DNA of 64,000 nucleotides from Planctomycetota bacterium (GTDB lineage Bacteria > Planctomycetota > Phycisphaerae > Phycisphaerales > UBA1924): contig CAUJHH010000074.1 in assembly GCA_963204725.1 (NCBI GenBank), forward strand, positions 1 to 64,000. Direction: 5' to 3'. Shown here piece by piece: positions 50,310 to 59,329 of this stretch. A program made the position numbers and the translations under genes. How positions within the stretch are numbered: the first letter of the stretch is position 1; each line of letters starts with the position of its first letter. The notes beneath the pieces were generated by a model, which searched no databases, was not told the DNA's origin, and worked only from the letters and a program-made list of their open reading frames with translations.

Positions 50310-52304
50310 ATGACAGACCGGGTCGTGCTTCGGCGTGCCATGCACATCGCGTGCATGGCCGGGGTCTTGCTTACGGCAAAGAATGCGCTTGCCGGATGGC
50401 CGGATGTCGAGTTTCATGCGGCGACAGAGATGCGCACCGGCGTGGGAAAAGCGACCGAGCGGTTCATGATCGCCGATCCTGACGCGCGAACGAGCGACGC
50501 GGCAAGGGATAACACCGATCTCATATCGAAAGGCGGCGTTGTTCCCGCGCCGACGCCTGGCTTTCGGGTCACGAGCATTGTGCTCATGAAGCGGCCGCCG
50601 GGACCGCAGCCCCTTCCGGCGATGCTCGCTGGGCTGGATGTGAGTCCCGTTGACGGTCTGTCGGAATGGTCTCGTATCGACGCCGGATCCGTTGGTGCGG
50701 CGGTCGCACTGGCCGATCAGCTCGACCAAGAGCCAGGCGTGGTCAGCGCGTTTGTGGATGTGCAACGGCCGATCGCGCTCCGTGGGCCGACGGATCCCGG
50801 TTTCCCGCTCCAATGGCATCTTGCGAATGCGGTCTCTCCCGGAGTGGACGTCGGAGCCCAGGACGCATGGGACCGCGGATTCACGGGTGCAGGTGTGCTG
50901 GTTGGTGTGATCGAAGGGGGTTGGCAGACCGATCATCCGGACATTGCTCCGAACTACAACGCGCTGGCCTCCATGCCCGGCGGCTCGATCACGAATCACG
51001 CGACATCCGTCGCGGGGCTGATCGGCGCAGCGAGAGACAACGGCCTCGGCGGGGTGGGCGTGGCGTACGGCAGCCGCGTGTCGAAGCTGGTGAACGGGTC
51101 GGCGCTCGAGAACACGAACGCGTTCCTGTGGCTGAACGGGCTGCACCACATCAAGAACAACTCGTGGGGGCCGATAGATAACGGGACGCTCGGGCAGATC
51201 ACCGCGTTGGAGCGGGACGCGCTCGCTGCGTCGGTGCTCGGCAGGGGCGGCCTCGGCACCGTCTTTGTCTGGGCCGGCGGCAACGGCGCAGACTCGAAGG
51301 ATCGCACAGACTATGACCCGTACGCGTCGTCGCGATTCGCGATCTGCGTCGGGGCCATCGACGACGACGACGACAAGTCGTACTACTCCGAACCGGGATC
51401 GTCGCTCATGGTGGTCGCCCACTCTTCCGGAGGCCCCGGCCCGGGAGACGAGCAGATCTACACAACCAAGGGCGGGAGCGCCTACACGATGACGTTCGGC
51501 GGCACCTCGACCTCCGCGCCGATCGTGGCGGGTGTCGTGGCGATGATGCTGCAGTCCAACCCCTTTCTTTCGTGGCGAGACGTGCAGCATGTGCTGGTCA
51601 ACTCGGCGCGCAAGTGCGATCCGCTGTCGCCGACGTGGGTCGTCAACAACGCTGGATTCGATGTCTCGTACTCGTACGGGTTTGGGGCCGTCAGGGCGCT
51701 CGATGCCGCGATGCTCGCGAAGGTGTGGCACCCGATTCCGCCCGAGCACATCGTGACCTCGGGGACGCGCGTGATCACAACGGCGATCCCAGACGGCAAC
51801 GCAAGCGGGCTCACACGGACGCTGACGATCCCCGACGACGTCGTCGTCGAAGCCATTGAGTTGAAGCTCAACGTCACGACCACCTATGTCGGCGACCTGA
51901 ACGTCATGCTTCGTTCACCGACCGGGACCGAATCGATTCTGGCAGCGACGCGCACCGACTCGACCGACAACTTCGCGGACACCATTCTCACGTCGCGCCG
52001 AAACTGGGGCGAACGAGCGGCCGGGACGTGGACGGTCACCATCTCCGATCCGGTCCTGGGCGACCCCGCGGTCTGGCAGACCGCACGCCTCACGGCGTAC
52101 GGGTATTGCCCGTCGGACGTGAACCGAGATGGCGTCACCGACGTGCTCGATCTGCTCGACTTCATCGACAGCTTCAGCAGTTGCGCCGGCGTCAGGGCGC
52201 CCTGTTTCGGCATCGGGCCGGCGGCGGCGGACTACAACCGGGATGAGATCGTCGATGTGCTCGATATGCTCGACATGCTCGAGGATTTCGGGCACGGATG
52301 TTGA
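50310..52304 (+). CDS. Kexin-like S8 protease with P domain and dockerin-like tail
   Basis: Exported subtilisin-type peptidase of 664 residues. Signal peptide ends near NALAGWPD; an inhibitor-like prodomain follows. The catalytic positions are unusual: Glu202 stands in VIEGGWQTDHPDI where Asp is expected; His230 lies in NHATSVAG instead of HGTHVAG; Asn325 in WAGGNGAD; Ser400 in GGTSTSAP. A P/proprotein-convertase domain covers residues ~470-590 (VEAIELKLNVTTTYVGDLNV, AGTWTVTISDP). The end is a dockerin-like pair, DVNRDGVTDVLDLLDF and DYNRDEIVDVLDMLDM, closing with HGC. GGAGAGAG precedes the ATG. Probably surface-anchored; activity uncertain. Confidence 0.85.
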   Translation: MTDRVVLRRAMHIACMAGVLLTAKNALAGWPDVEFHAATEMRTGVGKATERFMIADPDARTSDAARDNTDLISKGGVVPAPTPGFRVTSIVLMKRPPGPQPLPAMLAGLDVSPVDGLSEWSRIDAGSVGAAVALADQLDQEPGVVSAFVDVQRPIALRGPTDPGFPLQWHLANAVSPGVDVGAQDAWDRGFTGAGVLVGVIEGGWQTDHPDIAPNYNALASMPGGSITNHATSVAGLIGAARDNGLGGVGVAYGSRVSKLVNGSALENTNAFLWLNGLHHIKNNSWGPIDNGTLGQITALERDALAASVLGRGGLGTVFVWAGGNGADSKDRTDYDPYASSRFAICVGAIDDDDDKSYYSEPGSSLMVVAHSSGGPGPGDEQIYTTKGGSAYTMTFGGTSTSAPIVAGVVAMMLQSNPFLSWRDVQHVLVNSARKCDPLSPTWVVNNAGFDVSYSYGFGAVRALDAAMLAKVWHPIPPEHIVTSGTRVITTAIPDGNASGLTRTLTIPDDVVVEAIELKLNVTTTYVGDLNVMLRSPTGTESILAATRTDSTDNFADTILTSRRNWGERAAGTWTVTISDPVLGDPAVWQTARLTAYGYCPSDVNRDGVTDVLDLLDFIDSFSSCAGVRAPCFGIGPAAADYNRDEIVDVLDMLDMLEDFGHGC

Positions 52305-52423
52305 GCGCAGACGCGCGGCACGGCCGGGGCATCCGCGCCCACACGTCTGGCGCAAGTGCGCGGAGTTCGGAGGGGATCCGGGCATCGTCCGCGTGAGCAG
52401 TCGGGGCACTACGCTCAGGCACC

Positions 52424-53377
52424 ATGACGACTGCACAGGCGAGCCGGGGCGCGGGTCGGACGGGCGGGCGGATCGCGGCCGTGTTGCGCGAGTCGGCGGC
52501 GGATGTGAAGCTTGCGCACTCGGTCTTCGCGCTTCCATTCGCGGTTTTGGCGGCGTTCATGGTTGCGCCCAGGGTCCACCACGACGCGCCGATCGACTGG
52601 CGCACGTTCGGCGTCATGCTGGCGATCGTGGTCGCGTGCATGTTCTTCGCCCGTACCTGGGCGATGCTCTTCAATCGGATCGCGGACGCGCGGATCGACG
52701 CTGGCAACCCGCGCACATCGAGACGCGCGATCCCGGCGGGACGAATGACCCGCCGCGGGGCGAGTGGCGTCGCGATCGCTTGTGCGGGCGCGTTCGTCGC
52801 GTGCGCCTCGCTTTTCGGCGTCTTCTTCGCCAACTGGTGGCCCGCGATGCTTGCGGTGCCGGTGCTGCTCTGGATCGCGTTCTACTCGCTGACCAAGCGA
52901 TTCACCCCGCTCTGCCATGTGTTTCTGGGTGGCGCGCTGGCCGCGTCACCGCTCGCGGCGGCGATCGCCGTGGGACCGGAGCTGCTCCCGTCCACGCCCG
53001 CCGTGTGGTGGCTCGCGGGGATGGTGCTGCTCTGGGTTGCGGGCTTCGACGTGATCTATGCGCTTCAGGATCTGGACTTTGACCGGGGCGCGGGACTCCA
53101 CTCGATCCCCGCGTCGCTCGGTTGGCGTGGCGCGATCTGGACGAGCCGCGCGCTGCACGCGGGTGCCTTGGCGATGCTGATCGTGGCGTGGCGCGCCGAC
53201 GCACGCCTGGGCGTGATCTTCGGCGCGGGCGTGGTATTGGTGGGGGGGCTCTTGGTGACCGAGCACCTCGTTCTCGCCCGTCGCGGCAAGGCCGGGCTCG
53301 ACATGGCGTTCTTCACGCTCAATGGCGTGGTCTCGTGCGTGCTTGGGTGCGCCGGTGTGGCCGACGTCCTGAGCTGA
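52424..53377 (+). CDS. UbiA-family prenyltransferase (menaquinone type)
   Basis: Integral membrane prenyltransferase of 317 residues with about nine hydrophobic segments. The first Asp-rich motif is LFNRIADARIDAGNPRTSRR (N-R-x-x-D-x-x-x-D), the second YALQDLDFDRGAGLHSIPA. The DVKLAHSVFALPFAVLAAFM start and the PxxxGxxR-like loops match 4-hydroxybenzoate polyprenyltransferases and the MqnP enzyme of the futalosine menaquinone route, which is the usual role in this group. No other mqn gene is in the window. It converges with the small gene ending at 53396. Confidence 0.88.
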   Translation: MTTAQASRGAGRTGGRIAAVLRESAADVKLAHSVFALPFAVLAAFMVAPRVHHDAPIDWRTFGVMLAIVVACMFFARTWAMLFNRIADARIDAGNPRTSRRAIPAGRMTRRGASGVAIACAGAFVACASLFGVFFANWWPAMLAVPVLLWIAFYSLTKRFTPLCHVFLGGALAASPLAAAIAVGPELLPSTPAVWWLAGMVLLWVAGFDVIYALQDLDFDRGAGLHSIPASLGWRGAIWTSRALHAGALAMLIVAWRADARLGVIFGAGVVLVGGLLVTEHLVLARRGKAGLDMAFFTLNGVVSCVLGCAGVADVLS

Positions 53378-53395
53378 GCGTGCGAGCGAGACGGC

Positions 53396-53836
53396 TCAGC
53401 CCTGCGCCGGTCGCGAGGCCGTGCGGTACGCGCCACCGGGAATCCCGAGCGCGCTGAGCAGTGTCGTCCGCGCGTACAGACACTTTCCGCTGCGCGCATC
53501 GATCACGAGTTCGAGCAATCCAGGGACGGTGACAGCGATCGTCGATGTCGGCTCGTGGTGCGAGGTGTCCGCGCCCAGACCGCTCGGTACGAGCGGGAAC
53601 GTGAAGGGTGAGCCATCGAACTCCAGCGACGCTTCGGCATCTCCCCCCGGGCCGATGGTCCAGACCAGAGAGCACACGCGAGTATCCTCGCGGATGGCAA
53701 GATCGGGGCGTGCGGCGCGCAGCGCCTCGGACGCGATCGTCCACGCGACGCGAATCTCGGGCGAGTTGGGCGCCTCCCGAGCCGCGGCGGTCGCGGGTGT
53801 GTTCGCAAACTGAAATGGATGGGGCGCGGTCGTCAT
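53396..53836 (-). CDS. Small unknown protein, partner of the GbsR-type regulator
   Basis: Soluble protein of 146 residues with no recognised domain. It contains SLVWTIGPGGDAEASLEFDG and TSTIAVTVPGLLELVIDARSGK, alternating polar/hydrophobic stretches suggesting a beta-sheet protein. Codon use is like that of neighbours. It starts four bases after the stop of the regulator gene and has no other neighbour, so it is probably translated from the same mRNA. Function unknown; an enzyme of thiamine or sugar metabolism is not supported. Confidence 0.6.
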   Translation of the reverse strand: MTTAPHPFQFANTPATAAAREAPNSPEIRVAWTIASEALRAARPDLAIREDTRVCSLVWTIGPGGDAEASLEFDGSPFTFPLVPSGLGADTSHHEPTSTIAVTVPGLLELVIDARSGKCLYARTTLLSALGIPGGAYRTASRPAQG

Positions 53837-53840
53837 GGCA

Positions 53841-54485
53841 TCACGAGGCGGCCTTGCCGAGAATGGTCGCTGCGATCTGCAGGCCTCTTCCGCTTGGGCT
53901 CACGAATCGCTCCGTGAGCGACTGAACAGTCTCGAAGAACTTCAGCATGTCGTCGAGGCGTTTGTTGTGCTCGCCCACCCGAGCCATGAGATCGGCCTCC
54001 GCCGAATCAACGGGCGGCTGCTTGGCCCGCTTTGTCCGACGGGTCGCATCCTCAACGCTCGCCGTGAGATCGCGGATCTCGTAGAGCGAAGCGAGCGTGG
54101 GGTCGGCCTCGCGTTTCATGCGCTCGCGTACGACGGCGCGGAACATGGCCCACACGTCCTGCTCGGCCGTGAAGTACTCCTTGCGATCGCCGCGCCGATG
54201 GGCCCGCGCGACGACGCCCCAGTCCAGGAGCGCGCGGATCGACATCGACGCGTTGCCGCGTGAGATCTGGAGCCGCTCCATGATGTCGTCGGTGCAGAGG
54301 GGCTCACCGGTAATAAAGAGGAGCGCGTGGACCTCGGCCATTGTGCGAGAGATTCCCCACGCCGATCCCATCTTGCCCCAACAGGCGATGAACTGGTCCT
54401 GCGCGAGGCGCAGCGTCTCGGGCGTGTCCGCGCCCTCTTCGCCCCCGGTTCGTGCTCCCGATTGCCTGCTGGAGTCCCTTCCCAT
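53841..54485 (-). CDS. GbsR/MarR-type transcriptional regulator
   Basis: DNA-binding regulator of 214 residues. Region ~30-110 is a winged helix: GSAWGISRTMAEVHALLFITGE, then DDIMERLQISRGNASMSIRALLDWGVV, the GbsR family helix-turn-helix, and RAHRRGDRKEYFTAEQDVW as wing. The C terminus is a helical region (HNKRLDDMLKFFETVQSLTERF) that may dimerise. GbsR proteins often repress osmoprotectant or envelope genes. The ATG at 54485 is favoured; a TTG start at 54551 would place the palindrome 54522-54550 inside the gene. That palindrome suggests autoregulation and possible control of the divergent ompH gene. Confidence 0.8.
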   Translation of the reverse strand: MGRDSSRQSGARTGGEEGADTPETLRLAQDQFIACWGKMGSAWGISRTMAEVHALLFITGEPLCTDDIMERLQISRGNASMSIRALLDWGVVARAHRRGDRKEYFTAEQDVWAMFRAVVRERMKREADPTLASLYEIRDLTASVEDATRRTKRAKQPPVDSAEADLMARVGEHNKRLDDMLKFFETVQSLTERFVSPSGRGLQIAATILGKAAS

Positions 54486-54521
54486 GCCCGAAGTATGCGC
54501 CGTCTCGCGGCTGCAGTCCAC

Positions 54522-54550
54522 TGTTGTTTCAGAAATGATTGAAAACAACA
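54522..54550. promoter_or_regulatory. Operator-like palindrome between regulator and ompH genes
   Basis: TGTTGTTTCA-GAAATGA-TTGAAAACAACA: two arms with one-base offset around a seven-base centre, in an AT-rich patch of an otherwise GC-rich region. It lies 36 bases before the regulator's ATG and 190 bases before ompH. Typical of a dimeric winged-helix binding site. Confidence 0.55.
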
Positions 54551-54742
54551 AGCCGCCGCCGCGTGATCTCGAAGAGTGATCCGTGGTTGGATTGATCGTA
54601 TTTTGATCGGGTACAGCGGGTGGGCGCGTGTTGCCGGGAGACTTGTCGTATCATCTTCTTCTGTCTGCATTCAGTCCCGTGAACCAATTCTGGCCGCCCC
54701 GAAAGTGTGACGAAGGGGGTGGCCCGCACAATGGAGTTCGTC

Positions 54743-55369
54743 ATGGTTCTTCACCGTTCGGTCGTCATCGTCGGCCTTTGCCTTGCAGCCGGTCTTGGAT
54801 GCGTCTTTGCTGGTGGGCATCGCGCGGACGCCGCGGCGGGCGTGTCGGCCCAGCGGGCGTCGGCGACGGCGGTGGCCATCGTGGATCTGGAACGAGTGAT
54901 GAACGGCCTGAGCGAGAAGAAGCGTCGCGAGGATGACATGAAGTCGCTGATCGGACAGCGCCAGGCCTCGCTCGATGATCTCAAGAAGACGCTCGACGGA
55001 CTCGCCAAGCAGCTCGAGGTGCTGCCGAAGACCGATCGGACGAAGATGCGAGAGATCAAGCAGAAGCAGATCGAGACGGCGGCGACGGCCGAGGCCCGCA
55101 AGCAGGCGCTCCAGACGCTCATCTCGCTCGAGACCGGCGAGATTCTGCGCGAGATCTACTTCAAGATCAACGACGCGATCACACGGGTCGCGGCCAAGGA
55201 CGGGTGGGACCTGGTCCTGCTCGACAATCGCTCGATCGACATTCCGGATGCGCTCACCGATCGGGAAATCAACTTCATCATCCAGTCGCGCACGGTCCTG
55301 CACGCGTCCAACAGCGTGGATATCACCGACGACATCATCACGCTGATGAACTCCGAGTTCGGCAAGTAA
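54743..55369 (+). CDS. OmpH/Skp-family periplasmic chaperone
   Basis: Periplasmic protein of about 208 residues that would hold outer-membrane proteins unfolded. Signal peptide with LCLAAGLGCVFAGG and cleavage near ADAAAG. Then VAIVDLERVMNGLSEKKRREDDMKS, the start of the Skp body, and a long coiled coil (QRQASLDDLKKTLDGLAKQLE, KMREIKQKQIETAATAEARKQ) ending in WDLVLLDNRSIDI, a usual OmpH end. The ATG at 54743 is preceded by GGAG; 54731 is an alternative. It is followed by lpxD after 16 bases, as in Gram-negative skp-lpxD clusters. Confidence 0.85.
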   Translation: MVLHRSVVIVGLCLAAGLGCVFAGGHRADAAAGVSAQRASATAVAIVDLERVMNGLSEKKRREDDMKSLIGQRQASLDDLKKTLDGLAKQLEVLPKTDRTKMREIKQKQIETAATAEARKQALQTLISLETGEILREIYFKINDAITRVAAKDGWDLVLLDNRSIDIPDALTDREINFIIQSRTVLHASNSVDITDDIITLMNSEFGK

Positions 55370-55385
55370 TTCGGAGCGGCCCGAC

Positions 55386-56444
55386 GTGCACACGACCGGC
55401 TCAATCGCCGCCGCGCTCGGCGCGGAACTGATCGGCCCCTCGAACATCGAGGTGAAGCGACTGGACACGCTCCAACGAGCGGGCCCGGGCGATATCACGT
55501 TCATCCGGGACGGGTCCAACGCCCAGCTGTGGGAGCGAGCGAGCGCATCGGCGGCGCTTGTGTCCAAGAGCTTGGTCGTGCACGGCCACGACGCCGGATC
55601 GAGGGCGCTTCTGGTTGTGGACGACGCGGACCTCGCGCTGATCTCGGCTCTGGAGATGTTCGCGCCCGCCCCGCCTACACGCCCGCCCGGCGTTCATCCC
55701 ACAGCGGTGGTTGACGCGGACGCGAGCGTGGACCCGAGCGCTCACGTCGGCCCCCTCTGCGTGATCGAACGGGGCGCATCGATCGGGCCGGGATCGGTGC
55801 TGGTCTCGGGTGTCTATCTCGGCGCCGGCGCCTCGATCGGCGCGAAGACCACGCTCAATCCCGGCGTCTCTGTCCTCGATCGCTGTGTCGTCGGCAACGG
55901 GTGTATCCTGCATGCGGGCGTCGTGGTCGGGGCCGACGGGTTCGGCTTCCGGCCCGATCCGAAGACCGGGATGCCCATTAAGGTACCGCACATCGGAAAC
56001 GTCGTGATCGGCAGCGCTGTGGAAATCGGCGCCAACAGCGCGGTCGATCGCGCCAAGTTCGGCTCAACGATTGTCGGCGATGGCTGCAAAATCGACAATC
56101 TCGTGCAGGTCGGCCACAACTGTCAGCTTGGGCGCTGCGTCATCCTGTGCGGGCACGTCGCAGTCGGCGGATCGGTCACGATCGGGGACGGCGCCATGCT
56201 CGGCGGCGGCGCCTCGGTCCGAGACAACGTCAACATCGGAGCCATGGCCCAGATCGCGGGGCGTGCCGGTGTGACGAAGGACATTCCGAGCGGTGGCACG
56301 GCGTTTGGCCTGCCCGCGTTGCCGGGAGTCGAGGCTATGCGCATCCATGCCGCGTCCCGCCGCCTGACCGGTTTCTTCGCTCGGGTCCGCGCGCTCGAGC
56401 AGCAGGTCTTTGGCGACTCCGCGCGGGCGGACAACGATCAATGA
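55386..56444 (+). CDS. lpxD: UDP-3-O-acylglucosamine N-acyltransferase
   Basis: Third enzyme of lipid A synthesis, adding a second acyl chain to UDP-3-O-acylglucosamine; 352 residues. The N-terminal uridine-binding domain (GPGDITFIRDGSNAQL) is followed by a left-handed beta-helix of hexapeptide repeats (VIERGASIGPGSVLVSGVYL and onward). VQVGHNCQLG carries the catalytic His. GTAFGLPALPGVEAMRIHA closes the helix, and the C terminus is a helical extension. It starts with GTG at 55386, with GGAG about nine bases upstream. Its TGA overlaps the lpxC ATG by four bases. Confidence 0.94.
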   Translation: MHTTGSIAAALGAELIGPSNIEVKRLDTLQRAGPGDITFIRDGSNAQLWERASASAALVSKSLVVHGHDAGSRALLVVDDADLALISALEMFAPAPPTRPPGVHPTAVVDADASVDPSAHVGPLCVIERGASIGPGSVLVSGVYLGAGASIGAKTTLNPGVSVLDRCVVGNGCILHAGVVVGADGFGFRPDPKTGMPIKVPHIGNVVIGSAVEIGANSAVDRAKFGSTIVGDGCKIDNLVQVGHNCQLGRCVILCGHVAVGGSVTIGDGAMLGGGASVRDNVNIGAMAQIAGRAGVTKDIPSGGTAFGLPALPGVEAMRIHAASRRLTGFFARVRALEQQVFGDSARADNDQ

Positions 56445-57304
56445 GCGTGTCGCGCACGCTGGCCGGGTTGGTCTCGCTCTCCGGCACGGGACTCTTCACC
56501 GGCATCTCCGGGACATTGACCCTCGAGCCCGCAGCACCCGGCGACGGCATCGGCCTCCTTCTCAACGGCGGACGGGTTCGCGCCACGATCGAGAACCTCG
56601 CCACCAGGACGCTCATCCCCGCGTTCTCTCAGTTTCCGGCGCGCCACACGTGTATCGGCGCGGGTGATTCCATGCTGGCGACGGTTGAACACCTGTTGTC
56701 TGCTCTGTCGGGGCTCGGCATCACCGACGCGACCCTGAGCTGCACGGGGCCAGAAACCCCGATCTTCGATGGGTCGAGTGCCCCATTCGTCGAGGCGATC
56801 CGTGCCGTCGGAACGGTCGACCGGCCCAATCCCGAGGGCGCGAGCATCGCACTGGCCGAGCCAATCCGAGTGCAGAACGGCGACGCGTCGATCGTCATCA
56901 CGCCCCGCCAGGCGCGCGGCATTTCTTACACCTACAACTTGGCATATCCCGCGCCCATCGGCGAGCAATCGGCGCGATGGAACGGCGAGCCCGATGCCTA
57001 CGCCTCCGAAATTGCCCCCGCTCGCACGTTCTCCCTCGAGCAGGAGGCGAGACTGATGCAGTCGCTCGGGCTGTTCAAGCACCTGACACCTCGGGAGATG
57101 CTCGTCATCGGGCCGAGCGGTCCGATCGACAACGCGCTCCGTTTCCCCGACGAGCCAGCCCGCCACAAACTGCTCGATCTGATCGGCGATCTTTCGCTGA
57201 CGGGTCCGGCCCTCTCCGGTCTCAACGCCGACATCGTTGCAACCCGATCGGGGCATGCCCTCGCCCATGACGCGGCCCGATCCCTGGCCTCAGCCCTGGC
57301 GTGA
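56441..57304 (+). CDS. lpxC: UDP-3-O-acyl-N-acetylglucosamine deacetylase
   Basis: Zinc-dependent deacetylase committing to lipid A, 287 residues, slightly short. RTLAGLVSLSGTGLFTGISG is the usual N terminus; ATVEHLLSALSGLGI contains the first zinc His; FDGSSAPFVEAI, RTFSLEQEARLMQSLGLFKH and RHKLLDLIGDL with HxxxD zinc ligands follow; SGHALAHDAARSL is the end. In many planctomycetes LpxC is fused to FabZ; here the protein ends without a FabZ domain. Start overlaps lpxD. lpxA and fabZ are not in the window. Confidence 0.93.
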   Translation: MSVSRTLAGLVSLSGTGLFTGISGTLTLEPAAPGDGIGLLLNGGRVRATIENLATRTLIPAFSQFPARHTCIGAGDSMLATVEHLLSALSGLGITDATLSCTGPETPIFDGSSAPFVEAIRAVGTVDRPNPEGASIALAEPIRVQNGDASIVITPRQARGISYTYNLAYPAPIGEQSARWNGEPDAYASEIAPARTFSLEQEARLMQSLGLFKHLTPREMLVIGPSGPIDNALRFPDEPARHKLLDLIGDLSLTGPALSGLNADIVATRSGHALAHDAARSLASALA

Positions 57305-57513
57305 GCGAGATTGAATCGGGAACCCGGGGATCGACGAAATCCGGAGAGCGAGATTCCGAAGCGATCACTGGCGCGTCTCTGCAAGTGGAGACTTTCTGCT
57401 TGGGAGTGGCGAACGCGGCCCTTACAATGGGGAAGCCCCCACCGATCCGATGAAGACCATCGGATTCGGTCGTAACGCAGGGTCGGTCCGGCGCGGCACT
57501 GGGAGGTCATGGA

Positions 57514-58284
57514 ATGCGGTTTCAGGTCGAGCGAACAGGGCGGAGCAACCGAGGTCTCGAACGCGCTGGCCGCCGTCGCGCGTTCACGTTGATCGAGTTG
57601 CTGGTCTCGATCTCGATCATCGCGATACTGATCGGCATTCTGCTCCCGAGTCTCGCCGGGGCCAGAGAGTCCGGACGCAGAATCCGCTGTCTCGCGAACC
57701 TGCGCGGGCTGGGAACCGGCCTCAACCTCTATATGGACACGAACGGGCGAATCCTGCCGAGGGTCTCTTTCCTCCAGGATCAGGCCGACACCGACGGCGA
57801 GACCGATGAAACGCTCCTCGATGTGCTCGACAGCTACATCGACGCGCCCCGGCCCCGGCGCGAGAACCCCGACGACCCCACATCGCTCTACATCTCGGTC
57901 GATCCCTATGCCTGCCCCGGCGATCGGAAGAGCTCCGATGCCGAGTCCGGCTACGAGCCCGTTTCGCGCGTCTACGGCACCTCGTACTCGTACGTGCCGG
58001 GCCTTTTCATCTTCTTCCTCGAAGGCCTGACCGTCCCGCGCCCCGAGTTCGGCGTTACAAAGGCCTACGAGAATCGACGCGACTGGCCGGTGCTCGCGGA
58101 TGCTTCCTGGGACACTCGAGAGGATGCGTGGCACAAGGGACGTGGCGGGACGGATCTGCCCGGCGCGTGCGCCCTCTTCTTCACAGACGGACGCGCGGAT
58201 TGGGCCCCCCGCCAGGCATCGGACACCGAACTCGCCCTGTTTCTCAAGGAAGCGGCACGCTTCGGAGGGCTTCCGCTTCCATGA
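57514..58284 (+). CDS. Prepilin-type (DUF1559-like) pseudopilin
   Basis: Protein of 256 residues with a type IV prepilin/pseudopilin N terminus: basic [20 protein letters not shown] with cleavage between Ala and Phe, instead of the usual Gly and Phe. The methylation site is the following F-T-L-I-E. Then [22 protein letters not shown], the planctomycete H-X9-DG-like family pattern, and an extracellular part with two conserved blocks ([11 protein letters not shown] and [12 protein letters not shown]). GGGAGG lies before the ATG at 57514. The next gene overlaps it by four bases. Confidence 0.82.
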   Translation: MRFQVERTGRSNRGLERAGRRRAFTLIELLVSISIIAILIGILLPSLAGARESGRRIRCLANLRGLGTGLNLYMDTNGRILPRVSFLQDQADTDGETDETLLDVLDSYIDAPRPRRENPDDPTSLYISVDPYACPGDRKSSDAESGYEPVSRVYGTSYSYVPGLFIFFLEGLTVPRPEFGVTKAYENRRDWPVLADASWDTREDAWHKGRGGTDLPGACALFFTDGRADWAPRQASDTELALFLKEAARFGGLPLP

Positions 58285-59180
58285 ACTCAACACCAGACAT
58301 CACGGCGCACAGCAGCTCCGGCCCGCTCTCGGGCCTCGGCTCTTTGATCGATGATCCCTCGCTCTCGCCCGGTGCCAAGCCCGCGAAGAAGCGAGCGAAG
58401 GATCGCCGGCGCGAGTCGGTGCAGGAGACGCTCACGCGCTGGTGGGGATCGGGGCGCAATCGCTACAACAGCAGCAAGCGATTCCGGATCTGCACGTGGA
58501 TCGTGGCCGGCACGCTGCTCGTCGGAGGCGGCATCGGCGCGTACTTCGTCTTCCGACCGACGCCGGTCCCCGACTATGCGACCGCTCCCATGGGCAAGGT
58601 CCTCGATTTCACGTTCCTCACCGACGAGTTCAACAAGCTCTCGGTCGAGCAGCGCGTGAAGCTGATCGGCGATCTCGTCAAACGCGTCAAGGGGATGGGA
58701 GGACAGGACAGCGTGCTGATGGCGGCGTTCGCCGCCGGCATCAGCGGCAAGGCCCGCGAGCAGCTCGAAGAGAACGCGTCCCGGCTCATGCTCGACATGA
58801 TGGACAGTTTCGCGGCGGGGTACAAGGGCGTCTCGCCGGAAGAGAAGGGCGAGTTCATCGATCAAAAGGTTGTCGAGATGGTCCGCCTGATGTCGCAGGT
58901 CGCGGGTGAGGAGAGCGACCAGACCGATGAAGAGATCCTCGCGGACGCGAGACGCCAGGCCGAGCGTGACCAGAAGTTCATGAAGTCGGGCAACATGACC
59001 GGCAACATGGCGGGACGCATGTTCACGACGCTCAACAACGGTGTCGGCAGCCACTCCACGCCGCATCAGAAGGCCCGGGTCGGCAATTTCCTGCGCGACA
59101 TGACGCGCCAACTCCGCGGGCAGGACCTCAAGACCGGGAAGCCGCTCCCTAAGCCCGAGCCGCCGCCCGGAGGCGGTTGA
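58281..59180 (+). CDS. Membrane protein of unknown function
   Basis: Protein of 299 residues with a single membrane segment ([22 protein letters not shown]) after a basic N-terminal ~80-residue cytoplasmic region. The outside part ([35 protein letters not shown]) is helical and Met-rich, ending with PPPGGG. It overlaps the pseudopilin by four bases, so the two are co-translated and may act together in a pilin-like system, but no known partner domain is present. Confidence 0.7.
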   Translation: MNSTPDITAHSSSGPLSGLGSLIDDPSLSPGAKPAKKRAKDRRRESVQETLTRWWGSGRNRYNSSKRFRICTWIVAGTLLVGGGIGAYFVFRPTPVPDYATAPMGKVLDFTFLTDEFNKLSVEQRVKLIGDLVKRVKGMGGQDSVLMAAFAAGISGKAREQLEENASRLMLDMMDSFAAGYKGVSPEEKGEFIDQKVVEMVRLMSQVAGEESDQTDEEILADARRQAERDQKFMKSGNMTGNMAGRMFTTLNNGVGSHSTPHQKARVGNFLRDMTRQLRGQDLKTGKPLPKPEPPPGGG

Positions 59181-59329
59181 TCCGCGATCCCACACGGACG
59201 GTGTCTGTGCGTCCCCGGTCCGTGTTCGCGCGTGCCCATGCACCTTGCATTCCGAGGGCCGATTCGGTTCAATAGAGCATTCCTGCTGCGCGCTCCCGCG
59301 CCGAACGAAGGCCCCTTGCGGAGGTCGCC

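Noticed and set aside
49701-51749. Long minus-strand frame opposite the protease gene
   Set aside because: Arg/His-rich shadow of the S8 protease gene.
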